This document shows positions 1-10,938 of a stretch of 64,000 nucleotides of DNA, piece by piece (positions within the stretch are counted from its first letter, which is position 1; each line of letters begins with the position of its first letter). The DNA is from Streptomyces sp. NBC_01275. GTDB taxonomy: Bacteria > Actinomycetota > Actinomycetes > Streptomycetales > Streptomycetaceae. The stretch lies in assembly GCF_026340655.1 (NCBI RefSeq), contig NZ_JAPEOZ010000001.1, positions 1,550,001 to 1,614,000 on the forward strand, given 5' to 3'. A program made the translations under genes and the position numbers. The notes beneath the pieces were generated by a model that made no database searches, was not told where the DNA came from, and saw only the letters and a program-made list of their open reading frames with translations.

Positions 1-1127
1 GACCCGGCCATCCCCTTGCGTACGTCGTCCAGGGCGGCGCCGATGGCCAGGGTCGCCGCGTTGGACTTGGGGGCCAGGGCGAGGGCGATGGTGGTGTGGC
101 TGAGGGTGAGGGCGGCCTCGGGGAAGCCGATCATGGCGACGGCCTGGGCCGCGGCGACCGCGAGGGGCAGCGCGCCCGGATCGGCGAGGCCGATGTCCTC
201 GCTGGCGGAGATCATCAGACGGCGGGCGATGAAACGGGGGTCCTCGCCGGCGTCGATCATCCGGGCCAGGTAGTGCAGCGCCGCGTCGACGTCGGATCCC
301 CGGATGGACTTGATGAGGGCGCTGGCGACGTCGTAGTGCTGGTCGCCGTCGCGGTCGTAGGTCACCGCCGACCGGTCGACCGTCTGCTCCAGGGTCTGGA
401 GGCTGATCTCGGTCTCGTCCTGGTCGAGGGCGGCCCCGGCGGCGGCCTCCAGGGCGGTCAGGGCACGGCGGGCGTCGCCGCCGGCGATGCGCAGGAGGTG
501 CGCCTCGGTGTCCTCGGGGAGGGTGACGGCGCCCTTGAGGCCGCGCTGGTCGCTCAGCGCCCGCCTCAGCAGCCCGCGCAGGTCGTCGTCCGTGAGCGGT
601 TCGAGGGTGAGCAGGAGGGAACGGGAGAGCAGGGGCGAGATCACCGAGAAGTACGGGTTCTCGGTGGTCGCCGCGATCAGCGTCACCCAGCGGTTCTCGA
701 CGGCCGGGAGCAGGGAGTCCTGCTGGGCCTTGCTGAAGCGGTGGATCTCGTCGAGGAAGAGGACGGTCTCCTTGCCGTAGCCGCCGGTGGCGCGGCGGGC
801 GCCGTCGATGACCGCGCGGACCTCCTTGACGCCGGCGGTGATCGCGGAGAGCTCGACGAAGCGCTTGTCGGTGGCCTTGGAGACCACGTAGGCGAGAGTC
901 GTCTTGCCGGTGCCGGGCGGTCCCCAGAGGATCACGGACGACGGGCCGGCCGGGCCCTTGGCGCCCTCGCCGACCAGGCGGCGCAGGGGTGCGCCCGGCT
1001 TCAGCAGGTGCTGCTGGCCCACCACCTCGTCGAGGGTGCGCGGGCGCATCCGGACCGCCAGGGGGCTCCCTGCGGGGTCCTTCTCCTGGCGGTCTTCGGC
1101 TGCGGCGGTGAACAGGTCGGGCTCCAC
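1..1127 (-). CDS. rarA: RarA/MgsA-type AAA+ ATPase (replication-associated recombination protein A), 3' end outside window
   Basis: Clamp-loader-like AAA+ ATPase acting at stalled replication forks. The GTG start at 1127 gives an N-terminus beginning [17 protein letters not shown]. Walker [10 protein letters not shown] is at residues 69-77, Walker B LFLDEIHR near 123-130, and a sensor-like segment AATTENPYF follows, all typical of RarA/WRNIP1 proteins. A GGAGG lies almost against the start codon. About 375 codons are visible; the family is about 450 long, so only the C-terminal tetramerisation part is missing at the window edge. It lies downstream of the VKOR gene on the same strand with a 48-bp gap. 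Family identity is clear; the exact start is the least certain point. Confidence 0.93.
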   Translation of the reverse strand, partial: MEPDLFTAAAEDRQEKDPAGSPLAVRMRPRTLDEVVGQQHLLKPGAPLRRLVGEGAKGPAGPSSVILWGPPGTGKTTLAYVVSKATDKRFVELSAITAGVKEVRAVIDGARRATGGYGKETVLFLDEIHRFSKAQQDSLLPAVENRWVTLIAATTENPYFSVISPLLSRSLLLTLEPLTDDDLRGLLRRALSDQRGLKGAVTLPEDTEAHLLRIAGGDARRALTALEAAAGAALDQDETEISLQTLEQTVDRSAVTYDRDGDQHYDVASALIKSIRGSDVDAALHYLARMIDAGEDPRFIARRLMISASEDIGLADPGALPLAVAAAQAVAMIGFPEAALTLSHTTIALALAPKSNAATLAIGAALDDVRKGMAG

Positions 1128-1175
1128 ACCTCCGGAGCCTACGTCAGAGGTCTGACAGTCCTGTTCGGGGCCGGG

Positions 1176-1835
1176 TCAGGCCCAGAGGTCGGTGCCCCAG
1201 CGGGTCAGGATCAGCATGCCGATGATGCCGATGTGGGTGGCCGGCAGGACCCAGGTGAACTCGCCGAAGAACCGCTTCAGCCAGCCGGGGGCGGGCAGGA
1301 AGCCGTTGCGTACGTTGAACGAGGTCACGTACCAGAACATCGTGATCGTCGCGACCCAGGCCAGCGAGCACCACAGGCACAGCGCGTTGATCTTGTACAG
1401 GGACTGGTACTGCAGCCAGGTGCAGAAGGCGACGCCGAAGAGCGTGCCGAAGTTGAAGGTCAGCCAGTACCAGCGCGGGAAGCGGGCGCGGGCCAGCAGG
1501 CTCATGCCGACGCAGATGACGATGCCGTAGGCGACCAGGCCGAGCATCGGGTTGGGGAAGCCGAAGGCCGCGGCCTGCTTGCTCTCCATCACGCTGCCGC
1601 AGGACACGATCGGGTTGATGCTGCAGCTGGGGGTGAACGTCTTGCCGTCCACCTTGCCTTCGAGAATCTTGAACTTGTCGATCGTGATGACCCACGCGGC
1701 GAGCAGACCGGCCGCACCGGTGATCAGCAGCAGAATCGCGAACGCACGGCTGCCGCCCACCGTCCGGGGCTCGGTCGCGGCGTCGCGCTCGGGCTCGGAC
1801 TCCGTGGAGACGTCTTTCACTGTCGTCTTGCTCAT
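1176..1835 (-). CDS. Vitamin K epoxide reductase (VKOR) family membrane protein
   Basis: A 219-residue membrane protein of the bacterial VKOR family, which oxidises quinone-linked thiols to support disulfide formation outside the membrane. About four to five hydrophobic segments are visible, starting near residue 31. The redox cysteines are present: Cys71 and Cys79 in the first extracytoplasmic loop (SCSINPIVSCGS) and the active-site pair CLWC at 153-156. The ATG at 1835 was chosen because it begins MSKTTVKDV; the open frame continues upstream without resemblance to a protein. The thioredoxin-like partner is not adjacent, although a DsbA-like protein is encoded at 47.8 kb in the same window. 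Confidence 0.9.
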   Translation of the reverse strand: MSKTTVKDVSTESEPERDAATEPRTVGGSRAFAILLLITGAAGLLAAWVITIDKFKILEGKVDGKTFTPSCSINPIVSCGSVMESKQAAAFGFPNPMLGLVAYGIVICVGMSLLARARFPRWYWLTFNFGTLFGVAFCTWLQYQSLYKINALCLWCSLAWVATITMFWYVTSFNVRNGFLPAPGWLKRFFGEFTWVLPATHIGIIGMLILTRWGTDLWA

Positions 1836-2026
1836 CACGCCGATCCGTCGCTTGAGAGTTGGACCATCTTCGGGCAGACGCCATTCTGCCGCACCGAGCC
1901 GTGTCTCCACCGTTCGATGGACATAAGGAAGTACGTGCGGTCGCCCCGGGGCGTTCGGTCCCCGTCTCGGCGCCCACGGCGAAGGCGCCGGGCGCCCGAA
2001 CGGCACCCGGCGCCTCGCCTCGCGCG

Positions 2027-3289
2027 CTAGCCGAGCTTCGACTCCAGCTCCGCCACGATCTCGTTCACGCCGATCGCCGTCTGCTCGCCGGACTCCATGT
2101 CCTTGAGCTGCACCACACCCTCGGCGAGGTCGCGCTCACCGGCGACGATCGCATAGCGGGCCCCGCTGCGGTTGGCGTTCTTCATGGCGCCCTTGAGCCC
2201 CTTGCCGCCGTACGAGAAGTCCGCGGCGATACCGAGCTTGCGCAGTTCGGTGACCTTGGCGAAGAGGATGCGGCGGGCCTCCTCGCCCAGCGGGACCGCG
2301 AACACGCTGGTGGACGCGGGGAGTTCGAGCTCGACGCCCTCCGCCTCCAGGGCGAGGACCGTGCGGTCGACGCCCAACGCCCAGCCCACGGAGGGCAGTG
2401 CGGGGCCGCCGATCATCTCGGACAGGCCGTCGTAGCGGCCGCCGCCGCCCACCGCGGACTGGGAGCCCAGACCGCCGTGCACGAACTCGAAGGTCGTACG
2501 GGTGTAGTAGTCCAGGCCGCGGACCAGCTTCGGGTCGTCCTCGAAGGCGACGCCCGCCGCCGTGATCAGCTCGCGGACCTCCTCGTGGTACGCCTTGCAG
2601 GAGTCGCACAGGTAGTCGCGCAGCAGCGGGGCGTCGGTGAGCTGCTTCTGGACGTCGGCGCGCTTGTCGTCCAGGACGCGCAGCGGGTTGATGTCCGCGC
2701 GGCGCAGCGTGTCCTCGTCGAGGTCCAGGCCGCGCAGGAAGGTCTGCAGCGCCTCCCGGTACACCGGGCGGCACTCCTTGTCGCCCAGGCTGTTGAGCAG
2801 GATGCGGAAGTCGCGCAGGCCGAGCGTGCGGTACGCCTGGTCGGCCAGGATGATCAGCTCGGCGTCCAGCGCCGGGTCCTCCGCGCCGATCGCCTCGGCG
2901 CCGACCTGGGAGAAGTGGCGGTAACGGCCCGCCTGCGGCTGCTCGTAGCGGTAGTAGGAGCCCGAGTACCAGAGCTTGACCGGGAGATTGCCCTGCCGGT
3001 GCAGGTTCGCCTCGAGGGCGGCGCGCAGGACGGACGCCGTTCCCTCGGGGCGCAGGGCGAGCTGGTCGCCGCCCTTGGTCTCGAAGGCGTACATCTCCTT
3101 GCTGACGATGTCGGTGGACTCGCCGACACCGCGGGCGAACAGCTCCACGTTCTCGAAGCCGGGCGTCTCGACATAGCCGTAGCCGGAGTTGCGCAGCGGG
3201 GTCGCGATGGCCTCGCGCACCGCGAGGAACTTCGCGGAGCGCGGCGGAAGCAGGTCGTACGTGCCCTTGGGGGCCTGGAAGGTACTCAC
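2027..3289 (-). CDS. hisS: Histidyl-tRNA synthetase
   Basis: Class II aminoacyl-tRNA synthetase that charges tRNA-His; 420 residues, normal for bacterial HisRS. Visible signatures include [12 protein letters not shown] around 79-90, the motif 2 region [18 protein letters not shown] at 113-130, the HisRS-specific [11 protein letters not shown] near 258 and a glycine-rich GGGGRYDGL motif. The start is GTG at 3289 (GTG-AGT-ACC). Its upstream neighbour on the same strand, the MBL-fold hydrolase, ends only 13 bp before it, so the two are probably co-transcribed. Nothing unusual was seen. Confidence 0.97.
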   Translation of the reverse strand: MSTFQAPKGTYDLLPPRSAKFLAVREAIATPLRNSGYGYVETPGFENVELFARGVGESTDIVSKEMYAFETKGGDQLALRPEGTASVLRAALEANLHRQGNLPVKLWYSGSYYRYEQPQAGRYRHFSQVGAEAIGAEDPALDAELIILADQAYRTLGLRDFRILLNSLGDKECRPVYREALQTFLRGLDLDEDTLRRADINPLRVLDDKRADVQKQLTDAPLLRDYLCDSCKAYHEEVRELITAAGVAFEDDPKLVRGLDYYTRTTFEFVHGGLGSQSAVGGGGRYDGLSEMIGGPALPSVGWALGVDRTVLALEAEGVELELPASTSVFAVPLGEEARRILFAKVTELRKLGIAADFSYGGKGLKGAMKNANRSGARYAIVAGERDLAEGVVQLKDMESGEQTAIGVNEIVAELESKLG

Positions 3290-3302
3290 GGAAGGTCTCT
3301 CG

Positions 3303-4019
3303 TCACATTCCTCGTCGGGGAGGGGTGTTCGAACCCGCTCCCTGGCCGCCGGCCGCCACCTGCCGCAGATACGGGTTGGCGGCGCGCTCCTGGCCGATGG
3401 TCGTCTGGGGGCCGTGGCCGGACAGCACCACGGTCGAGTCCTCGAGCGGCAGGCACACGCGGGCCAGCGAGTCGAGCATCTCGGCCATGTCGCCGCCGGG
3501 CAGGTCGGTGCGTCCGATGGAGCCGGCGAACAGCAGATCCCCGGAGAAGAAGACCGAGGGGATCTCGGTCGTCTCGGGCATCCGGAAGGTCACCGACCCC
3601 TTCGTATGGCCCGGCGCGTGCGCGACGGAGAACTCCAGACCGGCCAGGTCCAGCCGCGCGCCGTCGGTCAGCTCCCGGACGTCGTCCGGCTCGCCCACGG
3701 TCAGCTCGCCCATGAGCGGCATGCCGATGGAACGGCCGAGCGCCTTCTCGGGGTCGCTCATCATGAACCGGTCCTCGGGGTGGATCCAGGCCGGCACGTC
3801 GTGGGCGCCGCACACGGGGACGACCGAGGCCACATGGTCGATGTGGCCGTGGGTGAGGACGACGGCGACGGGCTTGAGCCGATGCTTCCTGATCGCTTCC
3901 TCGACTCCGGGGGCCGCCTGGTGGCCCGGGTCGATGATCACGCACTCCTCGCCGGCGGCGGGGGCGACGAGATAACAGTTCGTCCCCCAGGCCCCGGCGG
4001 GGAACCCGGCAATGAGCAC
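3303..4019 (-). CDS. MBL-fold metallo-hydrolase, glyoxalase II-like
   Basis: A 238-residue metallo-beta-lactamase-fold hydrolase resembling glyoxalase II/YcbL proteins that hydrolyse glutathione- or mycothiol-type thioesters. The binuclear metal motif THGHIDH is at 56-62, followed by [15 protein letters not shown] and SGHGPQT as the later ligand loops. The GTG start at 4019 was chosen because an AAGGA lies just upstream and the protein then begins [14 protein letters not shown]; the frame stays open another 84 bp without family similarity. It sits 13 bp upstream of hisS. The actual substrate cannot be read from sequence. Confidence 0.9.
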   Translation of the reverse strand: MLIAGFPAGAWGTNCYLVAPAAGEECVIIDPGHQAAPGVEEAIRKHRLKPVAVVLTHGHIDHVASVVPVCGAHDVPAWIHPEDRFMMSDPEKALGRSIGMPLMGELTVGEPDDVRELTDGARLDLAGLEFSVAHAPGHTKGSVTFRMPETTEIPSVFFSGDLLFAGSIGRTDLPGGDMAEMLDSLARVCLPLEDSTVVLSGHGPQTTIGQERAANPYLRQVAAGGQGAGSNTPPRRGM

Positions 4020-4054
4020 GATCGTCCTTCGTTGTGTCGATACGGGAGGGCTTG

Positions 4055-4094
4055 TCGACGGTATTCGGTTCGACGGTATTCGGTGGCATTCGGT
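4055..4094. repeat. Two perfect 15-bp tandem repeats plus a partial third in a divergent promoter region
   Basis: TCGACGGTATTCGGT occurs at 4055-4069 and again at 4070-4084, followed by GGCATTCGGT at 4085-4094. The array lies in the 215-bp gap between the divergent MBL-hydrolase and cyclophilin genes, about 40 bp upstream of the hydrolase start. It could be a binding site for a regulator or a simple tandem duplication; no known consensus is recognised. Confidence 0.7.
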
Positions 4095-4234
4095 GGGCTC
4101 CACCTGTGGTCAGAGCCTACCGGCGCTGCCGATTCCTCAGCGAACCCATATACCGTACGGGGCACACGCAGGCGGTCGGCTCACAAGACGCACGCGTCCC
4201 AGTCGACGTACGAGACGCACGAGGAGAAAACCCG

Positions 4235-5050
4235 GTGGTCACCCAGGAACAGCGGAAGCGTCAGCTCGCCCGGGAGAAGTTCTTGCGGCAGCAGCAGCGG
4301 CGCACGTCCGCCCGACGCAAGGCGCGTGTGCGCAACTCGGTGATCGCGTCGGTGCTCGGCGTGATCATCGTGGGCAGTGTGGCGCTGTACACGACGGGCG
4401 TCCTCAAGGAGGACGACAAGGCGAACGCGAGCGCGGACACCACCCCGTCCGCGTCGCCCAGCGCCGTGAAGGACCCGTGCGAGAAGGCTGCCGCCGGTTC
4501 GGTCGAGAAGCTGACCTGGAAGAAGGAGCCGGCGATCACCATCGACAAGTCGGCCGACTACACGATGAAGCTGGCGACGACCTGCGGTGACATCGACATA
4601 GCGCTGAAGACCTCGGCGGCCCCGCACACCGTCAACTCGTTCGACTTCCTCGCGGGCAAGGGCTACTTCGACCACACCAAGTGCCACCGGCTCACCACCA
4701 ACGGCATCTACGTGCTGCAGTGCGGCGACCCGACGGGCACCGGCAGCGGCGGCCCCGGCTACACGATTCCGGACGAGAACCTGAAGGACAAGAGCCTCAA
4801 GGACAACGTCTACCCGGCCGGCACGGTCGCCATGGCGAACACCTCGCAGCCGGACACCGGCGGCAGCCAGTTCTTCCTCGTCTACCAGGACAGCCAGCTC
4901 CCGCCGAGCTACACCCCGTTCGGCACGATCTCGGCCAAGGGCCTGACCGTCCTGAAGAAGATCGCCGCCGCCGGGGAGAACACCGGCGCGGGTGACGGCG
5001 CCCCGAACGCGACGGTCGTCATCAACAAGGCGACGGTCACCAAATCCTGA
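4235..5050 (+). CDS. Membrane-anchored cyclophilin-type peptidyl-prolyl isomerase
   Basis: A 271-residue peptidyl-prolyl cis-trans isomerase predicted to act outside the membrane. It starts with a short, very basic cytoplasmic segment (residues 1-33), then one membrane span (about 35-53), a Ser/Asp-rich linker, and a C-terminal cyclophilin domain from about residue 105 with the conserved core GGSQFFLVYQDSQ. The GTG at 4235 was chosen because GAGGAG lies 9 bp upstream; earlier starts would add an Arg-rich extension with no ribosome-binding site. The gene is divergent from the MBL hydrolase and is followed by the DUF349 gene on the same strand 144 bp later. Confidence 0.92.
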   Translation: MVTQEQRKRQLAREKFLRQQQRRTSARRKARVRNSVIASVLGVIIVGSVALYTTGVLKEDDKANASADTTPSASPSAVKDPCEKAAAGSVEKLTWKKEPAITIDKSADYTMKLATTCGDIDIALKTSAAPHTVNSFDFLAGKGYFDHTKCHRLTTNGIYVLQCGDPTGTGSGGPGYTIPDENLKDKSLKDNVYPAGTVAMANTSQPDTGGSQFFLVYQDSQLPPSYTPFGTISAKGLTVLKKIAAAGENTGAGDGAPNATVVINKATVTKS

Positions 5051-5194
5051 CGTTCAGGGCGGCTGACAGCGCAATTTCGGTCGCGCTGGATGCGGACAGG
5101 CATACCGCCGGTCGCCTATGTTGGCCGTGACGAAACTGTGGACGATGCCCAGGGGCGCTGAAGCCCCTCGGAGGCATCATGTGGAGGAGGCGCT

Positions 5195-6424
5195 GTGAGC
5201 AGCGACCCGTGGGGCCGCGTCGACGAGACGGGGACCGTGTACGTGCGTACGGCCGACGGCGAGCAGGTCGTCGGTTCCTGGCAGGCCGGCTCCCCCGAGG
5301 AGGCGCTGGCCTACTTCGAGCGCAAGTACGAGGGCCTGGTTGTCGAGATCGGCCTCCTCGAGAAGCGAGTGCAGACCACCGATCTGTCGGCCAAGGACGC
5401 CCAGGTCGCGATCGACCACATCCGCGAGCAGGTCGACGCGCACCACGCGGTCGGTGATCTTCAGGCGCTGCGGGAGCGGCTGGACAAGCTGGTGGCGACC
5501 GTCGAGTCGCGGCGCGAGGAACGCAAGGTGCAGCGCGCCAAGCAGTCCGACGAGGCCCGCAAGGCCAAGGAGGACCTGGTCGTCGAGGCGGAGCAGCTCG
5601 CCCAGTCCGACCAGTGGCGGGCCGCCGGTGAGCGGCTGCGCGCCCTGGTGGACACCTGGAAGGGTCTGCCTCGGCTCGACCGCAAGTCGGACGACGAACT
5701 GTGGCACCGGTTCTCGCACGCGCGCTCGGCGTTCTCCAAGCGCCGCAAGGCGCACTTCGCGCAGCTGGACGCACAGCGCGAGGAGGCCCGCAGGACGAAG
5801 GAACGGCTGGTCTCCGAGGCCGAGGCGCTGTCCGCCTCGACGGACTGGGGTCCGACGGCCGCCCGCTACCGCGAGCTGATGGCGGAGTGGAAGGCCGCGG
5901 GCCGCGCCCAGCGCGAGCACGAGGACGATCTGTGGAACCGCTTCCGCGGCGCCCAGGACGTGTTCTTCGCCGCCCGCAGCTCGGTCTTCGCCGAGCGGGA
6001 CGCCGAGCAGACGGAGAACCTGAAGCTCAAGGAGGAGCTGGCCGAAGAGGCCGAGAAGCTCCTGCCGATCGGCGATCTGAAGTCGACGCGGGCCGCGTTC
6101 CGCTCGATCAACGAGCGCTGGGAGGCCATCGGCCATGTCCCGCGGGACTCCCGGCCGAAGGTCGAGGGCCGGATGCACGCCGTGGAGCGGGCGATCCAGG
6201 ACGCCGAGGAGACCGAGTGGCGCCGGACGAACCCGGAGGCACGCGCGCGTGCCGAGGGTCTGACCGGTCAGCTCCAGGCCGCCGTGGACAAGCTCCGGGG
6301 TCAGATCGAGCAGGCCCGCGCCCAGGGCAACTCGGCCCGCGCCGACAAGCTGGAGCGCGAGCTGGAGGGCCGCCAGGCCCTGCTGGACCAGGCGCTGAAG
6401 GGTCTGCAGGAGTTCGGCGGCTGA
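5195..6424 (+). CDS. DUF349 domain-containing coiled-coil protein
   Basis: A 409-residue, highly charged helical protein with at least three consecutive DUF349-type repeats. Each carries an aromatic block such as ELMAEWKAAGRA or RFRGAQDVFFAARSSVF. Long coiled-coil stretches occur, for example around residues 85-135 and near the C-terminus. No catalytic motif, signal peptide or membrane span is visible, so it is probably cytoplasmic. The start is GTG at 5195 with a strong GGAGGAGG 5 bp upstream. It faces relA across a perfect 26-bp inverted repeat. The biochemical role of DUF349 proteins is not established, so no function is assigned. Confidence 0.88.
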   Translation: MSSDPWGRVDETGTVYVRTADGEQVVGSWQAGSPEEALAYFERKYEGLVVEIGLLEKRVQTTDLSAKDAQVAIDHIREQVDAHHAVGDLQALRERLDKLVATVESRREERKVQRAKQSDEARKAKEDLVVEAEQLAQSDQWRAAGERLRALVDTWKGLPRLDRKSDDELWHRFSHARSAFSKRRKAHFAQLDAQREEARRTKERLVSEAEALSASTDWGPTAARYRELMAEWKAAGRAQREHEDDLWNRFRGAQDVFFAARSSVFAERDAEQTENLKLKEELAEEAEKLLPIGDLKSTRAAFRSINERWEAIGHVPRDSRPKVEGRMHAVERAIQDAEETEWRRTNPEARARAEGLTGQLQAAVDKLRGQIEQARAQGNSARADKLERELEGRQALLDQALKGLQEFGG

Positions 6425-6436
6425 CCCACCCGGACA

Positions 6437-6489
6437 CAGGCATGGGAGAGGCCCCCGTACGAGTCGTACGGGGGCCTCTCCCATGCCTG
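6437..6489. terminator. 26-bp perfect inverted repeat between convergent genes (bidirectional terminator)
   Basis: The left arm 6437-6462 and right arm 6464-6489 are exact reverse complements separated by one base. The stem starts CAGGCATGGGAGAGGCCCCC. It begins 12 bp behind the DUF349 stop and lies about 60 bp before the relA stop on the opposite strand, so it can serve both transcripts. There is no U-tract, as is common for Streptomyces terminators. Confidence 0.85.
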
Positions 6490-6512
6490 CCTGCCGACGA
6501 GACTGCCTGCGC

Positions 6513-6548
6513 CTACGGGCGACGGCCTGCCTACAGGCGACGGCCTGC

Positions 6549-6560
<12 letters not shown>
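6513..6560. repeat. 18-bp tandem repeat covering the relA stop codon
   Basis: CTACGGGCGACGGCCTGC at 6513-6530 is followed by CTACAGGCGACGGCCTGC at 6531-6548 and a partial third copy CTACGGGCGGCG from 6549. The third copy contains the relA stop codon (TAG on the minus strand, 6549-6551). Because the unit is six codons long, the two downstream copies carry in-frame TAG triplets. Confidence 0.75.
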
Positions 6561-9104
<2,544 letters not shown>

Positions 9105-9224
9105 GAGGACTCCTCGTGCGCGATCCGGGTCCCCGGTCAGGCTCCGGAGCACCCATCGTAGCGATCCCGGGCTCCAGGATCGCCTTCAGGCCGATGTGAG
9201 GCCCGTCCACCGGAGAAACGCAAG

Positions 9225-9255
9225 GGGCGGGCGCCGGATTCCTCCGGGCCCGCCC
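9225..9255 (-). terminator. Hairpin downstream of apt, before relA
   Basis: GGGCGGGCGCCGGA (9225-9238) pairs almost perfectly with TCCGGGCCCGCCC (9243-9255) around a TTCC loop. It lies about 20 bp beyond the apt stop codon and so probably ends or attenuates the yajC-secDF-apt transcript ahead of relA. Confidence 0.6.
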
Positions 9256-9274
9256 GCTTGGCGTACGACGGTTT

Positions 9275-9823
9275 TCAGACGGTCAGCAGTGACTCCAGCG
9301 GAGCTCCGCGCAGGGCCGCCTCCAGGCGGGGGCGGCCGTCGAGGAAGCTCAGCTCCATCAGGACGGCGGCGCCCGCGACCTCGGCGCCCGCCCGGTGGAT
9401 GAGCTGGATCGCGGCCTCGGCGGTGCCGCCGGTGGCCAGCACGTCGTCGACGATCAGGACGCGGTCCTCGGCGGTGAGGTCCTCGGCGTGCACCTCGATC
9501 TCCGCCGAGCCGTACTCCAGGTCGTAGGCCTGGCTGAGGGTCGCTCCGGGGAGCTTGCCCGCCTTGCGTACGGGAATGAAGCCGAGGCCCGCGCGGACGG
9601 CGACCGGGGCGCCCAGGATGAAGCCCCGGGCCTCCAGGCCGACGATCTTGGTGGCGCCGGTGCGCTCGGCGATGCCGGCGAAGGCGTCGGTGAGCGCGGT
9701 GAACGCCGTCGAGTCCGCCAGGAGCGGGGTGATGTCCTTGAACATCACGCCCGGCTCCGGGTAGTCGGCCACGTCACGGATGCGGCTGAGCAGCAGCGTC
9801 GTGAGGTCGGTCAGCTCGGTCAT
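9275..9823 (-). CDS. apt: Adenine phosphoribosyltransferase
   Basis: Purine-salvage enzyme converting adenine plus PRPP to AMP; 182 residues, normal length. The PRPP-binding loop VLIVDDVLATGGTA is complete, and the type I PRTase core around GLEARGFILGAPVA is present. Its ATG at 9823 overlaps the secF stop codon in an ATGA arrangement, so it is translationally coupled to secF. Together with relA immediately downstream this gives the order secF-apt-relA, an actinobacterial neighbourhood in which purine salvage sits beside alarmone metabolism. Confidence 0.96.
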   Translation of the reverse strand: MTELTDLTTLLLSRIRDVADYPEPGVMFKDITPLLADSTAFTALTDAFAGIAERTGATKIVGLEARGFILGAPVAVRAGLGFIPVRKAGKLPGATLSQAYDLEYGSAEIEVHAEDLTAEDRVLIVDDVLATGGTAEAAIQLIHRAGAEVAGAAVLMELSFLDGRPRLEAALRGAPLESLLTV

Positions 9824-10935
9824 CGGCGCTTCCCCGACGGGCGGCCGCGGCCCCGGCCACGGGACGCGGGCTGGCTGCGCGGGCCGACGACGGCGTGGGC
9901 CGCGTCCTCCGGCTCGTCGTCGCCGTAGGCGTCGTCGCTACGGGTCTCCGTGAGGTCCTCGTCGGCGGTGGCCTGGGCGCGCTTGGCCAGGACGCGCTTC
10001 TTCAGGGCCTTGTACTGCGGCTCGCGCTCCTTGAGGTCGGCGACGAGCGGCGTGGCGATGAAGATCGAGGAGTAGGCGCCGGCCGCGAGGCCGACGAACA
10101 GCGACAGCGAGATGTCGTTGAGCGTGCCCGCGCCGAGGAAGCCGCCGCCGATGAACAGCAGGCCCGCCACCGGCAGCAGCGCGACCACCGTGGTGTTGAT
10201 GGAGCGGACCAGGGTGCCGTTGATCGAGCGGTTGGCGACCTCGCTGTAGGTGAAGCGGGTCTGCTTCGTGAGGTCCTTCGTCTGCTCCTTGAGGGAGTCG
10301 AAGACGACGACCGTGTCGTACAGCGAGTAACCGAGGATCGTCAGCAGACCGATCACCGTGCCGGGCGTGACCTCGAAGCCGACGAGGGCGTAGATGCCGA
10401 CGGTGATGGTGATGTCGTGGATCAGGGCGACGAGCGCGGCGACGGCCATGCGCAGCTCGAAGGCGATCGCCAGGTAGATCACGACCAGGACCATGAAGAT
10501 CGCCAGGCCCTGCCAGGCCTTGTTGGCGATCTGGTCGCCCCAGCTCGGGCCGACCAGGTCGGCGGCGATGGACTCCGGGTCGACCTTGAAGTCCTTGGCG
10601 AGCTCGGTCTTGATCTCGTCGGACTGCTCGGTGTCCATGCCGGCGATCTGGATGCGCAGCGTGCCGTTGCCGAGCTTCTGCACGACCGCGTCATGGCCGG
10701 ACGCCGACTTCGCGTAGTCCTCGGCCTGAGAGACGGAGACGCTGGTCTTCTCCGTGGTGAAGACCGCGCCGCCCTGGAAGTCGATGCCCATGTTCAGGCC
10801 GCGCACCGCCAGGCCGACGATGGCCGTGATGGTGATCAGGATCGAGATGCCGTACCAGAGCTTGCGGTGTCCGATGAAGTCGTAGCTGATCTCGCCACGG
10901 TGGAGTCGGGCGCCGAGGTTGCCGAGTTTGGACAT
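9820..10935 (-). CDS. secF: Protein translocase subunit SecF
   Basis: Membrane component of the SecDF complex, which uses proton-motive force to help pull preproteins across the membrane; 371 residues. The protein has an N-terminal membrane span, a first periplasmic-type domain containing GIDFQGGAVFTTEK, then a cluster of about five spans with the RND-type signature DTVVVFDSLKEQ in the second half. A charged, Arg-rich cytoplasmic tail ends the protein. Its start lies 3 bp after the secD stop, and its stop overlaps the apt start. Confidence 0.95.
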   Translation of the reverse strand: MSKLGNLGARLHRGEISYDFIGHRKLWYGISILITITAIVGLAVRGLNMGIDFQGGAVFTTEKTSVSVSQAEDYAKSASGHDAVVQKLGNGTLRIQIAGMDTEQSDEIKTELAKDFKVDPESIAADLVGPSWGDQIANKAWQGLAIFMVLVVIYLAIAFELRMAVAALVALIHDITITVGIYALVGFEVTPGTVIGLLTILGYSLYDTVVVFDSLKEQTKDLTKQTRFTYSEVANRSINGTLVRSINTTVVALLPVAGLLFIGGGFLGAGTLNDISLSLFVGLAAGAYSSIFIATPLVADLKEREPQYKALKKRVLAKRAQATADEDLTETRSDDAYGDDEPEDAAHAVVGPRSQPASRGRGRGRPSGKRR

Positions 10936-10938
10936 CGC

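Noticed and set aside
96..2030. Long plus-strand ORF of 644 residues
   Set aside because: Arg/Gly-rich composition; it is the antisense shadow of rarA and the VKOR gene, both of which carry family motifs on the minus strand.
5179..5457. Plus-strand ATG with a good GGAGG just before the DUF349 start
   Set aside because: The 92-residue product is Arg/Gly-rich shadow sequence overlapping DUF349 in another frame; it is either chance or at most a leader-peptide start.
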